Shown here one piece after another: positions 25,807-34,978 of a stretch of 64,000 nt of DNA. Under the pieces are notes generated by a model. It saw only the letters and a program-made list of their open reading frames with translations, made no database searches and was not told the origin of the DNA. A program made the translations under genes and the position numbers. Source of the DNA: Planococcaceae bacterium Storch 2/2-2 (GTDB taxonomy: Bacteria > Bacillota > Bacilli > Bacillales_A > Planococcaceae); assembly GCA_009740415.1 (NCBI GenBank), contig WOYE01000009.1:682001-746000 (forward strand). Direction: 5' to 3'. The first letter of the stretch is position 1. Every line of letters starts with the position of its first letter.

Positions 25807-26937
25807 TTATTTTGTAAGCGTTTCCAAAAAATCTTTGAAAATGACCGTTCGTTCGACGAATGAAGTACGTTTCATATATTCGTTGATCGTATGTTGTCCT
25901 CCACCGATCGGACCGAGTCCATCGATCGTCGGAATGCCGAGAGCCGCTGGAAAAGAAGCGTCGGACCCTCCACCGGTATGGCAATGATCGACTGACACGT
26001 CATGATCGTGCGCGATGCGGCGGTACGTTTGCCATAACTGATTCGTCCCTTCGGTAAACTCCATCGGTGGTCGATTGAATCCACCTTCGACGTACGTTTC
26101 TGTACGATCGTCATAGTCGACCGAACAAATGGCTCGGATCAACCGTTCGACGTCTGTCATCTGTTGAATCGTTGAAACACGAACGTCAATCGTCGCTTCC
26201 GCATACGGTGGCACGACGTTGCTCGCTACTCCGCCTGAAATGCCGACGACCGTGACGTCAAGGCCTTCTTCCGGTCGAGATAACTGTTCAATTTCAACGA
26301 GCGTTTTGTTCAGCTCCTCGATCGCATTCGCTCCTTTTTCAGGTTCGATGCCTGAGTGCGCAGAAATGCCATCGACCCGAACGATGAACTGCCCGCCTCC
26401 TCTACGACTCGTAACGACGTCCCCGTTTTTCCGAGCCGGTTCTAAAACGAGAGCAGCTCTTTTATGGCGCGCTTCTCGCTCGATCAACGGCCGCGACGTA
26501 ACGGACCCTACTTCTTCATCGCTATTGAGAAGAATCGTAAACGGTGCGAGCGTCTTTCCGTTTTCTCGTAACGTACGCATCGCAACATACAACATGACGA
26601 GACTTCCTTTCATATCGATGACACCTGGCCCGTACAAACGGCGGTCGGTGACACGGAACGGAAACGTCTCGATCGTCCCCCGGTCAAAAACGGTATCCAT
26701 ATGCCCGATAATGAGCACACCGTCTTCTTCCGCATCTTCCGTTTGAAAGACGAGATGATTGCCGTAGTCGGTTTGCACGTCTTCACGGACGAGAAAACCG
26801 AGCGCTTGAAACTTTTCTTTTAACAATTGTCCGAAGCGATCGACTCCTTCTTTATCGTTGGAACCGCTTTCATTTTCAACGAACAGACGGAGCAAGTTTA
26901 TCATTTCTTCCTCTGTACAACATAAATGGTCGTCCAT
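25807..26937 (-). CDS. M20-family metallopeptidase (carboxypeptidase G2-like)
   Basis: 376 residues. Zinc ligands and catalytic residues are visible: GHMDTVF (H and the D two residues on), GVIDMKGSL (bridging D), NSDEEVGS (catalytic E and ligand E), LEPAR region, and HTINEYM near the end. The dimerisation domain lies between about 175 and 290. The layout resembles carboxypeptidase G2/ArgE-type exo-hydrolases that split dipeptides, aminoacyl conjugates or N-acyl amino acids in the cytoplasm. It is first in an operon with the YfcC transporter and is driven by a consensus promoter with a palindromic operator. Confidence 0.9.
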   Translation of the reverse strand: MDDHLCCTEEEMINLLRLFVENESGSNDKEGVDRFGQLLKEKFQALGFLVREDVQTDYGNHLVFQTEDAEEDGVLIIGHMDTVFDRGTIETFPFRVTDRRLYGPGVIDMKGSLVMLYVAMRTLRENGKTLAPFTILLNSDEEVGSVTSRPLIEREARHKRAALVLEPARKNGDVVTSRRGGGQFIVRVDGISAHSGIEPEKGANAIEELNKTLVEIEQLSRPEEGLDVTVVGISGGVASNVVPPYAEATIDVRVSTIQQMTDVERLIRAICSVDYDDRTETYVEGGFNRPPMEFTEGTNQLWQTYRRIAHDHDVSVDHCHTGGGSDASFPAALGIPTIDGLGPIGGGQHTINEYMKRTSFVERTVIFKDFLETLTK

Positions 26938-26961
26938 ACAATCGCCCCCTCTTTGTAGTAA

Positions 26962-26998
26962 GTCATTTGATTATAAAATTCAAATGACATTTTGTCAA
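26962..26998 (-). promoter_or_regulatory. Consensus sigma-A promoter with palindromic operator
   Basis: On the minus strand TTGACA (26993-26998), 17 bases, and TATAAT (26970-26975). A perfect interrupted palindrome GTCATTTG-N11-CAAATGAC (26962-26988) covers the -10 and spacer, so an unknown dimeric repressor probably controls the peptidase/transporter operon. Confidence 0.8.
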
Positions 26999-27122
26999 TA
27001 TTCCGACACATTAACTTCTTCAATCATTCATAAATTAAAAATGTTCCCACCGCTTCTTTCGTTTCCTCACTTCCCTTCTTCTCCCGTTTTGCACCGCTCA
27101 TTTTTATTTCCTTTTTTCATGA

Positions 27123-27152
27123 AAAAACCTCTCCGCTCATGCGAAGAGGTTT
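27123..27152 (-). terminator. Terminator of the purine operon
   Basis: An 8-bp stem (AAACCTCT with AGAGGTTT) with T's on the minus strand, just after the phosphoribosyltransferase stop. Confidence 0.75.
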
Positions 27153-27155
27153 CGA

Positions 27156-27698
27156 TTACGAATGAAACAGTGGCAATTTTTCTAAAAAGATAATGTCGTC
27201 CCGGTCGGCAGCGTCGCCTTCTGCTAAAATGGCCGCTTTGGCGACGACGTTTCCGCCGGCTGCTTCGACGAGCGCTTCTAACGCGCGTACCGATTCACCG
27301 GTACTAATGACGTCGTCGATGATCGCGACACGTTTGCCACAAATGGCGCGTGCATCGTTTTCATCAAAGCAAAGCATTTGTTCTTCCGACGTTGTGATTG
27401 ACTGAACCGTTTGAACGAGCGGCTCGCCCATGTACGCTTTCACACTTTTGCGCGCGACGTAATACCGGTTCATGCCGAGTGAAGCGGCTACTTCGTGTGC
27501 GATCGGAATGCCTTTCGCTTCCGCTGAAACGATCACGTCGACTTCTGGGAGACGTTCTGCGAGTAACGGTGCGGTCGCTTTGACAATTTCGACGTCCCCT
27601 AAAATGACGAAGCTTGCGATAGTAACATTAGCTGATACTTTCATCATTGGTAATTCACGCGTCACTCCAGCGACGTGTAATGTGTACGTTTGATTCAT
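27156..27698 (-). CDS. Purine phosphoribosyltransferase (adenine/xanthine type)
   Basis: 180 residues. The PRPP-binding motif VAIIDDVISTGESVRAL is clear, and DVIVSAEAKGIPIAHEVA with the Y-V-A-R-K-S segment is the flexible-loop region of the Apt/Xpt group. Such enzymes salvage a purine base and PRPP to the nucleotide in the cytoplasm. Which base is used is not clear. Genes of this type next to a nucleobase permease are often annotated as adenine or xanthine enzymes. It lies 21 bases after the permease gene, in the same transcript. Confidence 0.87.
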   Translation of the reverse strand: MNQTYTLHVAGVTRELPMMKVSANVTIASFVILGDVEIVKATAPLLAERLPEVDVIVSAEAKGIPIAHEVAASLGMNRYYVARKSVKAYMGEPLVQTVQSITTSEEQMLCFDENDARAICGKRVAIIDDVISTGESVRALEALVEAAGGNVVAKAAILAEGDAADRDDIIFLEKLPLFHS

Positions 27699-27719
27699 CT
27701 TGATCCATCCTTTTCTGCG

Positions 27720-28778
27720 TTAGCCACCGAATACGGTGACGAGCAATTGTGTAATGAGTCCAGCGAGCATACCGACGAACGGGTCCGTCAATGCGGTAAC
27801 TGCCATCGTCACACCGCCGACGATTGAATCTTCGCCGCCTGGCAATGCAGCGGTCGCATTGTTCGGTAATGTGACGAGCATACCGAGAACGAGTAAAAAT
27901 CCAGCGATGCTCGTGCTCGGAACGAATCGTCCGATTTTCGGAAGCAGTCCGGCGAGTAAAACGACACCCATCATGACCATCATGAGGACGCCAGCAAATA
28001 CGGCGTGTGGTGCTGTGGACGTTGCAGAAATAACTACTTCAACCGGTGCTCCACCGAACAAAGCAGAAACCATATCCGCCAAACTACTAATGACCGTTAA
28101 ATGGTCGACGTTCACGTCTTGGTTTCCGATTTCACCGTTAATTTTACCGAAGGCGATGTTCGCACCGATGTTGAGCGCTACCATCGCGAGCGCCCCGCGA
28201 ATGACCGTCTGATTGATCGTCAGTTTTTGCAATTGTAACTTTTCGTTATCGAGCGGTGGAATGGAAGCGATCGTACCTGCCATCCGGCCAACGATGCTCG
28301 ATAAAACGACAGAACCTAAAATCGTATACACTAAATCGTGTGTGAAAAAATAGAGCGCGACCGCCGTAATCATCGACGTTGCACCGACGAGACGGTCGGA
28401 TTTCGTCATATCGATCGACACTTTCGCTAACATAATGCCGACACCGGCCATCATTCCGTTCGTAATGATCGGACCGATGAGATCGACGATTTTTTCAAGT
28501 AAACCGAACAGCCCGATGACGAGCATGATCGAAGCACCGAAGAAAATCATCGACAACCGTTCGCGCATATTTTTTCCCATCGTCCCAGCGACCGTGATCG
28601 TTTCCGCTTGGTACGAAATGACGGAAATCGATCCGACGGCTGTATTCCCGATCGCACCGACGAAAAACGCAAGTGCGGTCGGAACCGATGCAAAGCCGAA
28701 CGTTAAGGCGAGTAACCCTTGCGGCAACCCGTTCAACAAGACGCCGAGTGCTGCGAGGAAATCTTTGAAAAACTCCAC
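27720..28778 (-). CDS. NCS2-like purine permease
   Basis: About 352 residues from the GTG at 28778, which follows AAAGGTGG. There are nine or ten hydrophobic helices, with GNTAVGSISVISYQAETITVAGTMG near helices 2-3 and a VISATSTAPHAVFAG re-entrant segment later, of the xanthine/uracil permease (NCS2) kind but shorter than the usual 430 residues. It is expected to import a purine base with a proton or sodium ion. It is first in an operon with the phosphoribosyltransferase, and a PurR-like box overlaps its transcription start. Confidence 0.8.
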   Translation of the reverse strand: MEFFKDFLAALGVLLNGLPQGLLALTFGFASVPTALAFFVGAIGNTAVGSISVISYQAETITVAGTMGKNMRERLSMIFFGASIMLVIGLFGLLEKIVDLIGPIITNGMMAGVGIMLAKVSIDMTKSDRLVGATSMITAVALYFFTHDLVYTILGSVVLSSIVGRMAGTIASIPPLDNEKLQLQKLTINQTVIRGALAMVALNIGANIAFGKINGEIGNQDVNVDHLTVISSLADMVSALFGGAPVEVVISATSTAPHAVFAGVLMMVMMGVVLLAGLLPKIGRFVPSTSIAGFLLVLGMLVTLPNNATAALPGGEDSIVGGVTMAVTALTDPFVGMLAGLITQLLVTVFGG

Positions 28779-28816
28779 GTGATAGCCACCTTTTTCCAAT
28801 AGATGCCCTTGTCTTA

Positions 28817-28886
28817 AAACACGAACATTCTATAACTTTTTTAAGAGAACGTTCACTATTATAGAGCGGTGAAAAATGAACCGCAA
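28817..28886 (-). promoter_or_regulatory. Promoter and PurR-like boxes of the purine operon
   Basis: Minus strand TTGCGG (28881-28886), 17 bases, TATAAT (28858-28863). Downstream are AAACACGAACATT (plus strand, 28817-28829) and, inverted, GTGAAC at 28851-28856, resembling the two CGAAC-core boxes that bind PurR in Bacillus. Matches to the consensus are about 11/13 and 10/13, so this is suggestive. Confidence 0.5.
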
Positions 28887-28986
28887 CACTTTTTTTAAAG
28901 AAATTGTTTTCACTTAATTTTGAACAATTCGATAATCGTCTAACTTCTCTCCAATCGGGAATGAGTACGAAAAAGGAGAGATGTTC

Positions 28987-29685
28987 ATGACTTTGATCGG
29001 ATCCAAATTGTTAGTCGGTTTTTTGTTACTCATTGCGATCGTTCGTTTTTCAAGTAAAAAACATTTGGCACAGCTCACGCCGATCGACATGGTCTTTTTA
29101 CTCGTCTTCGGCGGTGTCGTAGATGGCAGCATTTACGATGAAGAAATTTCGGTTATGGAAATGACGGTATCCCTTCTCATTTGGGTCGCCATTGCTTCCG
29201 TCTTTGAATATGCGATGTATCGCTCCAATCGGTTGCGGAAATGGTTGAAAGGAACGACGACCGTGTTAATTGAAGAAGGCCACTTTCACGTCGAGGCTTT
29301 TCGAAAACACCATCTCGAAATGGAACAACTTCGCTCCGCGCTTCGTGCACAAGGGATGTTTTCCATCCGGGACGTACGCAATTTGTACATTGAACCGGAC
29401 GGCACGTTTTCCATCCAACCGTTCGCACGGACCGAACCACCGAGCGCTGAAACACTCGGCGTAGCGACCGAAGACGAACCGCTCACCTACTTGCTCATTA
29501 GCGAAGGTTCGATCCACTCGCTCGCTTTGCAACAAATGAAACGAGACGAACGATGGTTGCTCGACCATTTAAAAGCACGAGGCATCGAACGAGCGGGTGA
29601 TGTCTTATATGCGGAATGGAGTTCCGACGGTGAATGGCTCATCATCCCGAACGACTCCGCTGCCCCGCGCCATGAAATGGAATGA
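28987..29685 (+). CDS. DUF421/YetF-family membrane protein
   Basis: About 232 residues from the ATG at 28987 (AAAGGAGAG upstream). Three N-terminal membrane helices precede a cytoplasmic domain. The segments 'R-F-S-S-K-K-H-L-A-Q-L-T-P-I-D' and VLIEEGHF, then LRSALRAQGMFSIRDV, are typical of the YetF/YdfR/YkjA (DUF421) family. These proteins are linked to the spore/stress membrane in Bacillus, but the molecular role is unknown. Monocistronic. Confidence 0.87.
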   Translation: MTLIGSKLLVGFLLLIAIVRFSSKKHLAQLTPIDMVFLLVFGGVVDGSIYDEEISVMEMTVSLLIWVAIASVFEYAMYRSNRLRKWLKGTTTVLIEEGHFHVEAFRKHHLEMEQLRSALRAQGMFSIRDVRNLYIEPDGTFSIQPFARTEPPSAETLGVATEDEPLTYLLISEGSIHSLALQQMKRDERWLLDHLKARGIERAGDVLYAEWSSDGEWLIIPNDSAAPRHEME

Positions 29686-29719
29686 CGAGAAGTGAGGGAA
29701 CGTCCTCGTTTCTCGTTTT
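29685..29719 (+). terminator. Terminator after the DUF421 gene
   Basis: ACGAGAA paired with TTCTCGT around an inner GAGG/CCTC stem, then T's; it begins in the stop codon. Confidence 0.78.
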
Positions 29720-30010
29720 TGGTTCGGGTTGAGGTTGACTTTTTGTTACTTGTTTTTTGGTTTTATAAGAATATCTATTACGGATAATAATTTATATATC
29801 TCCTTCATTTTCTCTTTCTTCTCGAACCGGATGATTTTTTCTTTTTCCCATTTCCTCTAATGACTGTACAACATACCGGTCTACTGATTCAAAACCGTCC
29901 TAGCATGGACACTAGGGCGGTTTTCTTATGTGACATCACGAAGTCGCTACTAGAAAAACGTTCACTCTTGTCGATTGCTTGGAACGAATGGGACCTCTAT
30001 CGTTCGATCG
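29720..30010. other. Intergenic stretch with one hairpin
   Basis: AT-rich, no convincing gene. At 29891-29924 a 13-bp stem (AAAACCGTCCTAG with CTAGGGCGGTTTT, one wobble) flanked by A and T runs could end transcription of the GIY-YIG gene on the minus strand or of a plus-strand transcript. Confidence 0.5.
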
Positions 30011-30865
30011 CTAGTTGCGATTGTAGCCGAACGTTCGAGTGTGCAACAATTCTTTCCACCACGATTCTCGTTCTAAAATGATCCGGTCGTCGACTTTCGC
30101 ATTGTAATTTTCAAGAATCGAATAGTGAAAATTCGTTTGAACGTACTCGAATCCTTTTTCCTTAACGAGACGCACGAGCTCTTGATTTCCACCGTGCCCG
30201 TTTTCCACGTAACTTCTCCACCGTTGCAACAACATGCCACAGTCACTCGTCGCAGAACCGACATACATCTTCCCATTTTGTTGATCGGTTAGTAAATAGA
30301 CCGCTTTCTGATGCGCCAATGCGGCGACCCAATCCCTTTTTCCGGACGTCACAATCGCTGCCAACTGACGATACGAAAGCCTCACCTTGTCATAGCCAGG
30401 AAAGTCATCCCCACCGTACAGAGCTGGTAAAATCGTTTTCACTCGACTGTCCTCGATATATTTCGAAAGGTTGAACGTATAGCGAGCGAACGTCTGCCCT
30501 TTCACGAGTTGAATGACCAATCGGCCGAAAAACGGCTTGTACCGCTCCATCACTTCGACCACAGCAAACGAATGAGGCGGCACGTCGATCACTTCCGCAG
30601 CGGAAGTGAACAACCACTCATCCTCCCTCAACCTGACAAAACTGAACACCCATTGCCCTGGAATGAAGTTTCTTTGATTGCCGTACCATCCCCAATAGCC
30701 ACATTCCGGACACGTACCACGTTGCTTGTCGTACTCATGACAAGTAAGCCAATGGTCGATGTACGACATCCCACCTGCCCCATTTTGCATATTCAACTCG
30801 ATCTTACTCCGTTCAATTTCCTCACCGCTCAGCCCGAACAAATCATTCAACCGAATCGCGTTCAT
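30011..30865 (-). CDS. GIY-YIG nuclease-like protein
   Basis: 284 residues. The C-terminal 95 residues form a GIY-YIG fold: AVYLLTDQQNGKMYVGSATS, then a helix with QRWRSYVENGHGGN and an acidic ERESWW segment near the end. The first 180 residues include a CPEC pair and hydrophobic strands (FIPGQWVFSFV) and are unrecognised. GIY-YIG proteins cut DNA in repair, homing and defence. This one opens the defence island and stands alone, 190 bases from the Zorya helicase gene. The reaction centre looks intact, but the role is inferred. Confidence 0.78.
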   Translation of the reverse strand: MNAIRLNDLFGLSGEEIERSKIELNMQNGAGGMSYIDHWLTCHEYDKQRGTCPECGYWGWYGNQRNFIPGQWVFSFVRLREDEWLFTSAAEVIDVPPHSFAVVEVMERYKPFFGRLVIQLVKGQTFARYTFNLSKYIEDSRVKTILPALYGGDDFPGYDKVRLSYRQLAAIVTSGKRDWVAALAHQKAVYLLTDQQNGKMYVGSATSDCGMLLQRWRSYVENGHGGNQELVRLVKEKGFEYVQTNFHYSILENYNAKVDDRIILERESWWKELLHTRTFGYNRN

Positions 30866-30976
30866 CGAACAACATCTCCCTTCCTTTCGTCGCGCACCGC
30901 TTCAATACGCGCTCCTCCGCAAAGCCGTACCCGCTTCTACACTAGAAAGTGAAAAATAGTACGAGCCTTGACATGC

Positions 30977-31006
30977 ATTGTACCAAATCGATCGAGACAC
31001 CAACAA
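30977..31006 (-). promoter_or_regulatory. Promoter of the GIY-YIG gene
   Basis: Minus strand TTGTTG (31001-31006), 18 bases, TACAAT (30977-30982), about 110 bases before the start codon. Confidence 0.45.
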
Positions 31007-31024
31007 TCGGTATCCGATTAAAAA

Positions 31025-31055
31025 TAGCCACTCCTTGAACGAACCGGAGTGGCTA
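31025..31055 (-). terminator. Terminator of the Zorya operon
   Basis: A 10-bp stem (TAGCCACTCC with GGAGTGGCTA) with T's on the minus strand, 4 bases after the zorD stop. Confidence 0.85.
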
Positions 31056-31058
31056 CTT

Positions 31059-33740
31059 TCATGAAGAAGCTAACAAAGCATGTTGCACTTCTTTTTGTAA
31101 ATGAGAAACGTCAAATGGAATAATGACGTGTTCAGCTAAATCGGACTTCTCTTCTAAAATACGATGCATAATTTCTTCTACCGTTCCGCTCGGGAAATTT
31201 TTCGGGTCTTTCGTAATGATTTGGTACACATACACGTCTTTTGTCTGACCGATCCGATACGCTCGGTCAGTCGCTTGGTTTTCAACTGCTGGATTCCACC
31301 AACGGGTATAGTGGATGACATGATTGGCTCCTGTGATCGTCAACCCTACCCCTGCTGCTTTCGGTGATAAAATCATGACACCGAATCCTGGCGTCTCGTT
31401 AAATTCACGCACGACCGCCGGACGGTCATTCGTCTCACCATTCACAACGGGAACTTCTATGTTGTACCGCTCTTGAATCACTTGTTTTAAAATCACTTGC
31501 ACTTTTCTAAACTCTGTAAAAATTAACACTTTCTCTTGCTTCCGTTCGACCTCTTTTAAAATCGAAACGACTTTTTCAAGTTTCGGCGTCATCTCACGAG
31601 CGGCCATCGATGCGTCGACCGCATGAGGATGAGCGTACAACATTCTCAATTCATTAATGACATTGAGCATATTTGATACTTTCGATTGAACGTTCGTCAA
31701 CATCGCCTGCCCTAACTCTTGTTGAGTGTTCGCTGCCGGCACATAAAATGGATCGACGATATGTTTATCCGGTAACTTATCTTTCATCACTTCTTCTTTC
31801 GTGCGACGTAAATAATACGGTTGCAACGTGTCAATTAATGCTCGGTATTGCTCGCCTTTAATATACTTCTCTTTGAACATCGCGAGCGAATCGAGAGCAC
31901 CTGGTTGTACAAAGTCCATAATCGTCCATAGCTCTTCTAAACTATTTTCTACAGGGGTTCCTGTCATCGCAAGTCTAAACTTCCCTTGCATGGCACGGAT
32001 CGCTCGCGAACGACCCGATGCGTTGGACTTAATGTTTTGTGCTTCATCTAAAATGATACATTCAAATCCAATTTGTCCGAGTAACAGTTGGTCTACTTTC
32101 AACGTATCGTACGATGTGAAAATCAACTGTTTCTCTTGCAACGCTTCGAGTTCCTTTAACCGTTTGGAACCTCGATGAATGTAAACCGAATCACTTAATT
32201 CTGGAGCAAACTGCTTGATTTCATTTTCCCAGTTTTGAATAAGGGCGATCGGTAAAACGATGAGCGAAGGGAAGAGTCGTCGCTCCTCATGTAGTTTCTG
32301 AAGGAACGTGATCACTTGCAACGTCTTCCCGAGCCCCATATCATCGGCTAATAAACCGCTCGATCCAATTGTATATAAATGATAGAGCCAATTGTAGCCG
32401 GCGTTTTGGTGATCATACAACGTCGCACGAAGATTCCTCGGTAATGGATAGTCCGGTACGCTTTCGAGAGAACGTCCTGAAAAAGCATAGTTCACTTCTT
32501 CTTCATTCCCCATAATATCTAAAGCATATTGTACCGTTTCCTCCTTCTCCTCTTCTTCAATTAAACCGAGCGCTTTTTTCATCCCTCGGTCGACGAAGAC
32601 CCACCCGCTGCGGTAAGATACAAACTTTCGATCCGGTTGCGATTCAACCGCTTCTCGCAGTTCCTCTTCGTCGATCGTTAACGTTTCGCCAGTCTCTTGG
32701 TCGAACCATCGTCGTTCTTCCCCGATGACTTGAAGAGTCGGACGAGTAATTTTAGTAAACCCTACGACTCGATCTGAAAAATTTTCCAAATGAAACGGAA
32801 CGTTTAAATCTGGGAAAAAGGCTTCTGGGTTTTGTAACAGTTGCGGGATTTCTTCTCCGCGGAAAACTGATTTTTGTTGGATCGTCTGAACATCTTCTAC
32901 AATTTCTTTCGGGCTCACATAACGTTCTCTACGCATACCTTGTCGCGTCGAACTTCTTCGTTGCACCGTATTTAAATGTTCGGTCGCCTCTTCCGATGAA
33001 CCGATGACACGTAATTCAACCGTCTCATCATCGACAGCATGCGGTACAATTTCGTACGAGTCGACGAGATGGTAGTCTTCTCTCTTTAAAAAATCATCCA
33101 TCGTAACGCCAGCATCTGTCGCTAACTTTTGAACGACTGCTGTTTTTTCGTAACCGTCTTCATAATCGGTCCGTTGCATCGCTGCGAAAAGTCGATACAA
33201 CGGAAGCGGCAAATGATAGCGGACGTCCCCTTGTACAACAAATGGTAAATGAACAGCCGCGACTTGAGCTAAGTTTTTCCCGTCTTGATACAACTCTAAA
33301 TCGAACGTAGGATCGAGTGCAGGTGTCCCTTGAATACTCAACTCTCCTACGACATCCTCGAGCTCAACACTCGGCGAAACACCTTGGACAATATCTGCCC
33401 ACTCTACAAAAGTTTGCTCTTCCTCTGTTAACTGTTCGAATCCGACTTCTTCGGCACGATGGGCCGCTTCAAACCAACGATACAAGTGACGAATGGACAG
33501 TTTATTATTTTCATGTATTTGGCCATCTTCTCGCAATAAGTCGAATGCCGTATAACGATGAAACCCTTCGATCGTGCTCAATTCTTTTAATCGAGACGTT
33601 GGAATGGGGACCGGCAATTTTTCTTTTTCACCGTCCACTACTTTATAAAACTGAAACGTTAATTCATGATGATTATTCGACGTCTGCACTTCAATCGTTT
33701 GCTGTTTCGGTGTACGTCGTCCTCTTAAAAAATTAAACAT
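31059..33740 (-). CDS. zorD: Zorya ZorD, SNF2-family helicase
   Basis: About 893 residues from the ATG at 33740, which shares one base with the zorC stop (TAATG). The N-terminal 440 residues are specific to the family. The motor follows: the SNF2 Q/I region with ADDMGLGKTLQV (lysine 472), box II DEAQNIKS, AMTGTPVENSLEELW, then motifs V-VI with GVGLTITGANHVIHY, WWNPAVENQATDRAYRIGQ. ZorD acts as the DNA-binding ATPase/nuclease effector of type I Zorya. The whole zorABCD set is present, so this assignment is firm. Confidence 0.95.
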   Translation of the reverse strand: MFNFLRGRRTPKQQTIEVQTSNNHHELTFQFYKVVDGEKEKLPVPIPTSRLKELSTIEGFHRYTAFDLLREDGQIHENNKLSIRHLYRWFEAAHRAEEVGFEQLTEEEQTFVEWADIVQGVSPSVELEDVVGELSIQGTPALDPTFDLELYQDGKNLAQVAAVHLPFVVQGDVRYHLPLPLYRLFAAMQRTDYEDGYEKTAVVQKLATDAGVTMDDFLKREDYHLVDSYEIVPHAVDDETVELRVIGSSEEATEHLNTVQRRSSTRQGMRRERYVSPKEIVEDVQTIQQKSVFRGEEIPQLLQNPEAFFPDLNVPFHLENFSDRVVGFTKITRPTLQVIGEERRWFDQETGETLTIDEEELREAVESQPDRKFVSYRSGWVFVDRGMKKALGLIEEEEKEETVQYALDIMGNEEEVNYAFSGRSLESVPDYPLPRNLRATLYDHQNAGYNWLYHLYTIGSSGLLADDMGLGKTLQVITFLQKLHEERRLFPSLIVLPIALIQNWENEIKQFAPELSDSVYIHRGSKRLKELEALQEKQLIFTSYDTLKVDQLLLGQIGFECIILDEAQNIKSNASGRSRAIRAMQGKFRLAMTGTPVENSLEELWTIMDFVQPGALDSLAMFKEKYIKGEQYRALIDTLQPYYLRRTKEEVMKDKLPDKHIVDPFYVPAANTQQELGQAMLTNVQSKVSNMLNVINELRMLYAHPHAVDASMAAREMTPKLEKVVSILKEVERKQEKVLIFTEFRKVQVILKQVIQERYNIEVPVVNGETNDRPAVVREFNETPGFGVMILSPKAAGVGLTITGANHVIHYTRWWNPAVENQATDRAYRIGQTKDVYVYQIITKDPKNFPSGTVEEIMHRILEEKSDLAEHVIIPFDVSHLQKEVQHALLASS

Positions 33741-34978
33741 TATGTGACCTCCCATCCTAATGATCGTTCAAGATATTCATCAAATCTCCCTTGCCATGCC
33801 CCTGAATGAGACAGCCACCCACCACGATATACGAGAGCTTTATCTCGAATCATTTCGCGATCTAAGTGATACGTCACGATACCATGCGTCTGATACATCT
33901 CACTTTCAAGCGCTTCTCGGTATTGTCGAATATAGTGTCCGAAATGTCCTTCAAAGACGTTTGCTTCGTACACGTAAACGGCTCCCATTCCTAACACTTC
34001 CATAATGACGACATCTTCAAAGTAAAACAAAATCGTTTTATTGTCTTCGAGCACTAACGCATCTTTCATACGTGGAATAAACGTTTCCCAATATTCAAAG
34101 CGTTCGTGGTTTTGATCAATTCCGCCAAAGAATTCCCGAAGGTTCGTCCCTAAATACCAACGATGAAAAGCTTCTTTAGCATCTTGTGGCGTTTCATTCC
34201 AATAGAGCGGACGTTTCACGTACGTATGCAGTCGGTCAAAAATAAGTTGCGACTCTTTCTCTAAGACAGCCATCGCCTCTGCTCGAATGAATCCTGTCGC
34301 GAGCCGTTGAGCCGTTACTTGATCCGCTTCTTCAAACAACTGACGAAACATCGAGCGTTCCTTTTGAAATAATTCGATAGGCCCGCGCTCAAACACGTAG
34401 ACGAGTACTTCACGATAAAACGCATGTTCTGGCCGAATGAAATAATCGTCCAAAACTCCTTCGATGTGAGCGATTCGCTGAAGCATTTTGTCGCCTACAT
34501 ATTCAACGTGATTCGTCTGAACACGAATGTACGCCGCCCACTGCTCCTTCACATGTGATGGCCAATGGGCATTGTACCGTTCAGGATTTGCTTGATACGC
34601 ACGTGTTAAAAGCAACCAATACGGAACGAACGTATTCGTGGCATAACATTGCTGCAACAAGTGAGCGAACACCACTTTTTCTTCTTGAACGATCGATTGC
34701 ATCGCCAACAGCGCATATTTCCTTTGAACATCGGTTTCAAAATCTTCATAAACGAATGGCAATAACATTTTGTAAGAATGATCCAATTGCTCCATCCACC
34801 GACGAAAAGCCTCGTCAGACGCATCCACCTGCATATCGACTTGCCCGCGCAACCTCGCTAAACGACTGACGAACGTTTCTCGTTCGTAATTGGGATAAGG
34901 CAACCAGTTCGCTCGTGAGAAGTTTTTTTGGACGTATTCTCTAAAAAGTTTCGGCTCATACTTAAATGTAAATTTCAC
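33740..34978 (-). CDS. zorC: Zorya ZorC
   Basis: 412 residues. The helical protein fits the EH-signature type ZorC component: aromatic-rich helices with repeated acidic/histidine motifs such as EAFHRWYLGTNLREFFGG, and the YHLDREMIRD region near the end. It overlaps zorB by 4 bases (ATGA) and zorD by 1 base, so all three are translated in a chain. In type I Zorya, ZorC acts together with ZorD after the ZorAB motor senses phage infection. It is identified by context and overall pattern rather than a catalytic motif. Confidence 0.9.
   Translation of the reverse strand: MKFTFKYEPKLFREYVQKNFSRANWLPYPNYERETFVSRLARLRGQVDMQVDASDEAFRRWMEQLDHSYKMLLPFVYEDFETDVQRKYALLAMQSIVQEEKVVFAHLLQQCYATNTFVPYWLLLTRAYQANPERYNAHWPSHVKEQWAAYIRVQTNHVEYVGDKMLQRIAHIEGVLDDYFIRPEHAFYREVLVYVFERGPIELFQKERSMFRQLFEEADQVTAQRLATGFIRAEAMAVLEKESQLIFDRLHTYVKRPLYWNETPQDAKEAFHRWYLGTNLREFFGGIDQNHERFEYWETFIPRMKDALVLEDNKTILFYFEDVVIMEVLGMGAVYVYEANVFEGHFGHYIRQYREALESEMYQTHGIVTYHLDREMIRDKALVYRGGWLSHSGAWQGRFDEYLERSLGWEVT

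Noticed and set aside
28779-28986. Purine riboswitch upstream of the permease
   Set aside because: No match to the conserved purine aptamer core; the region is explained by a promoter and PurR-like boxes.
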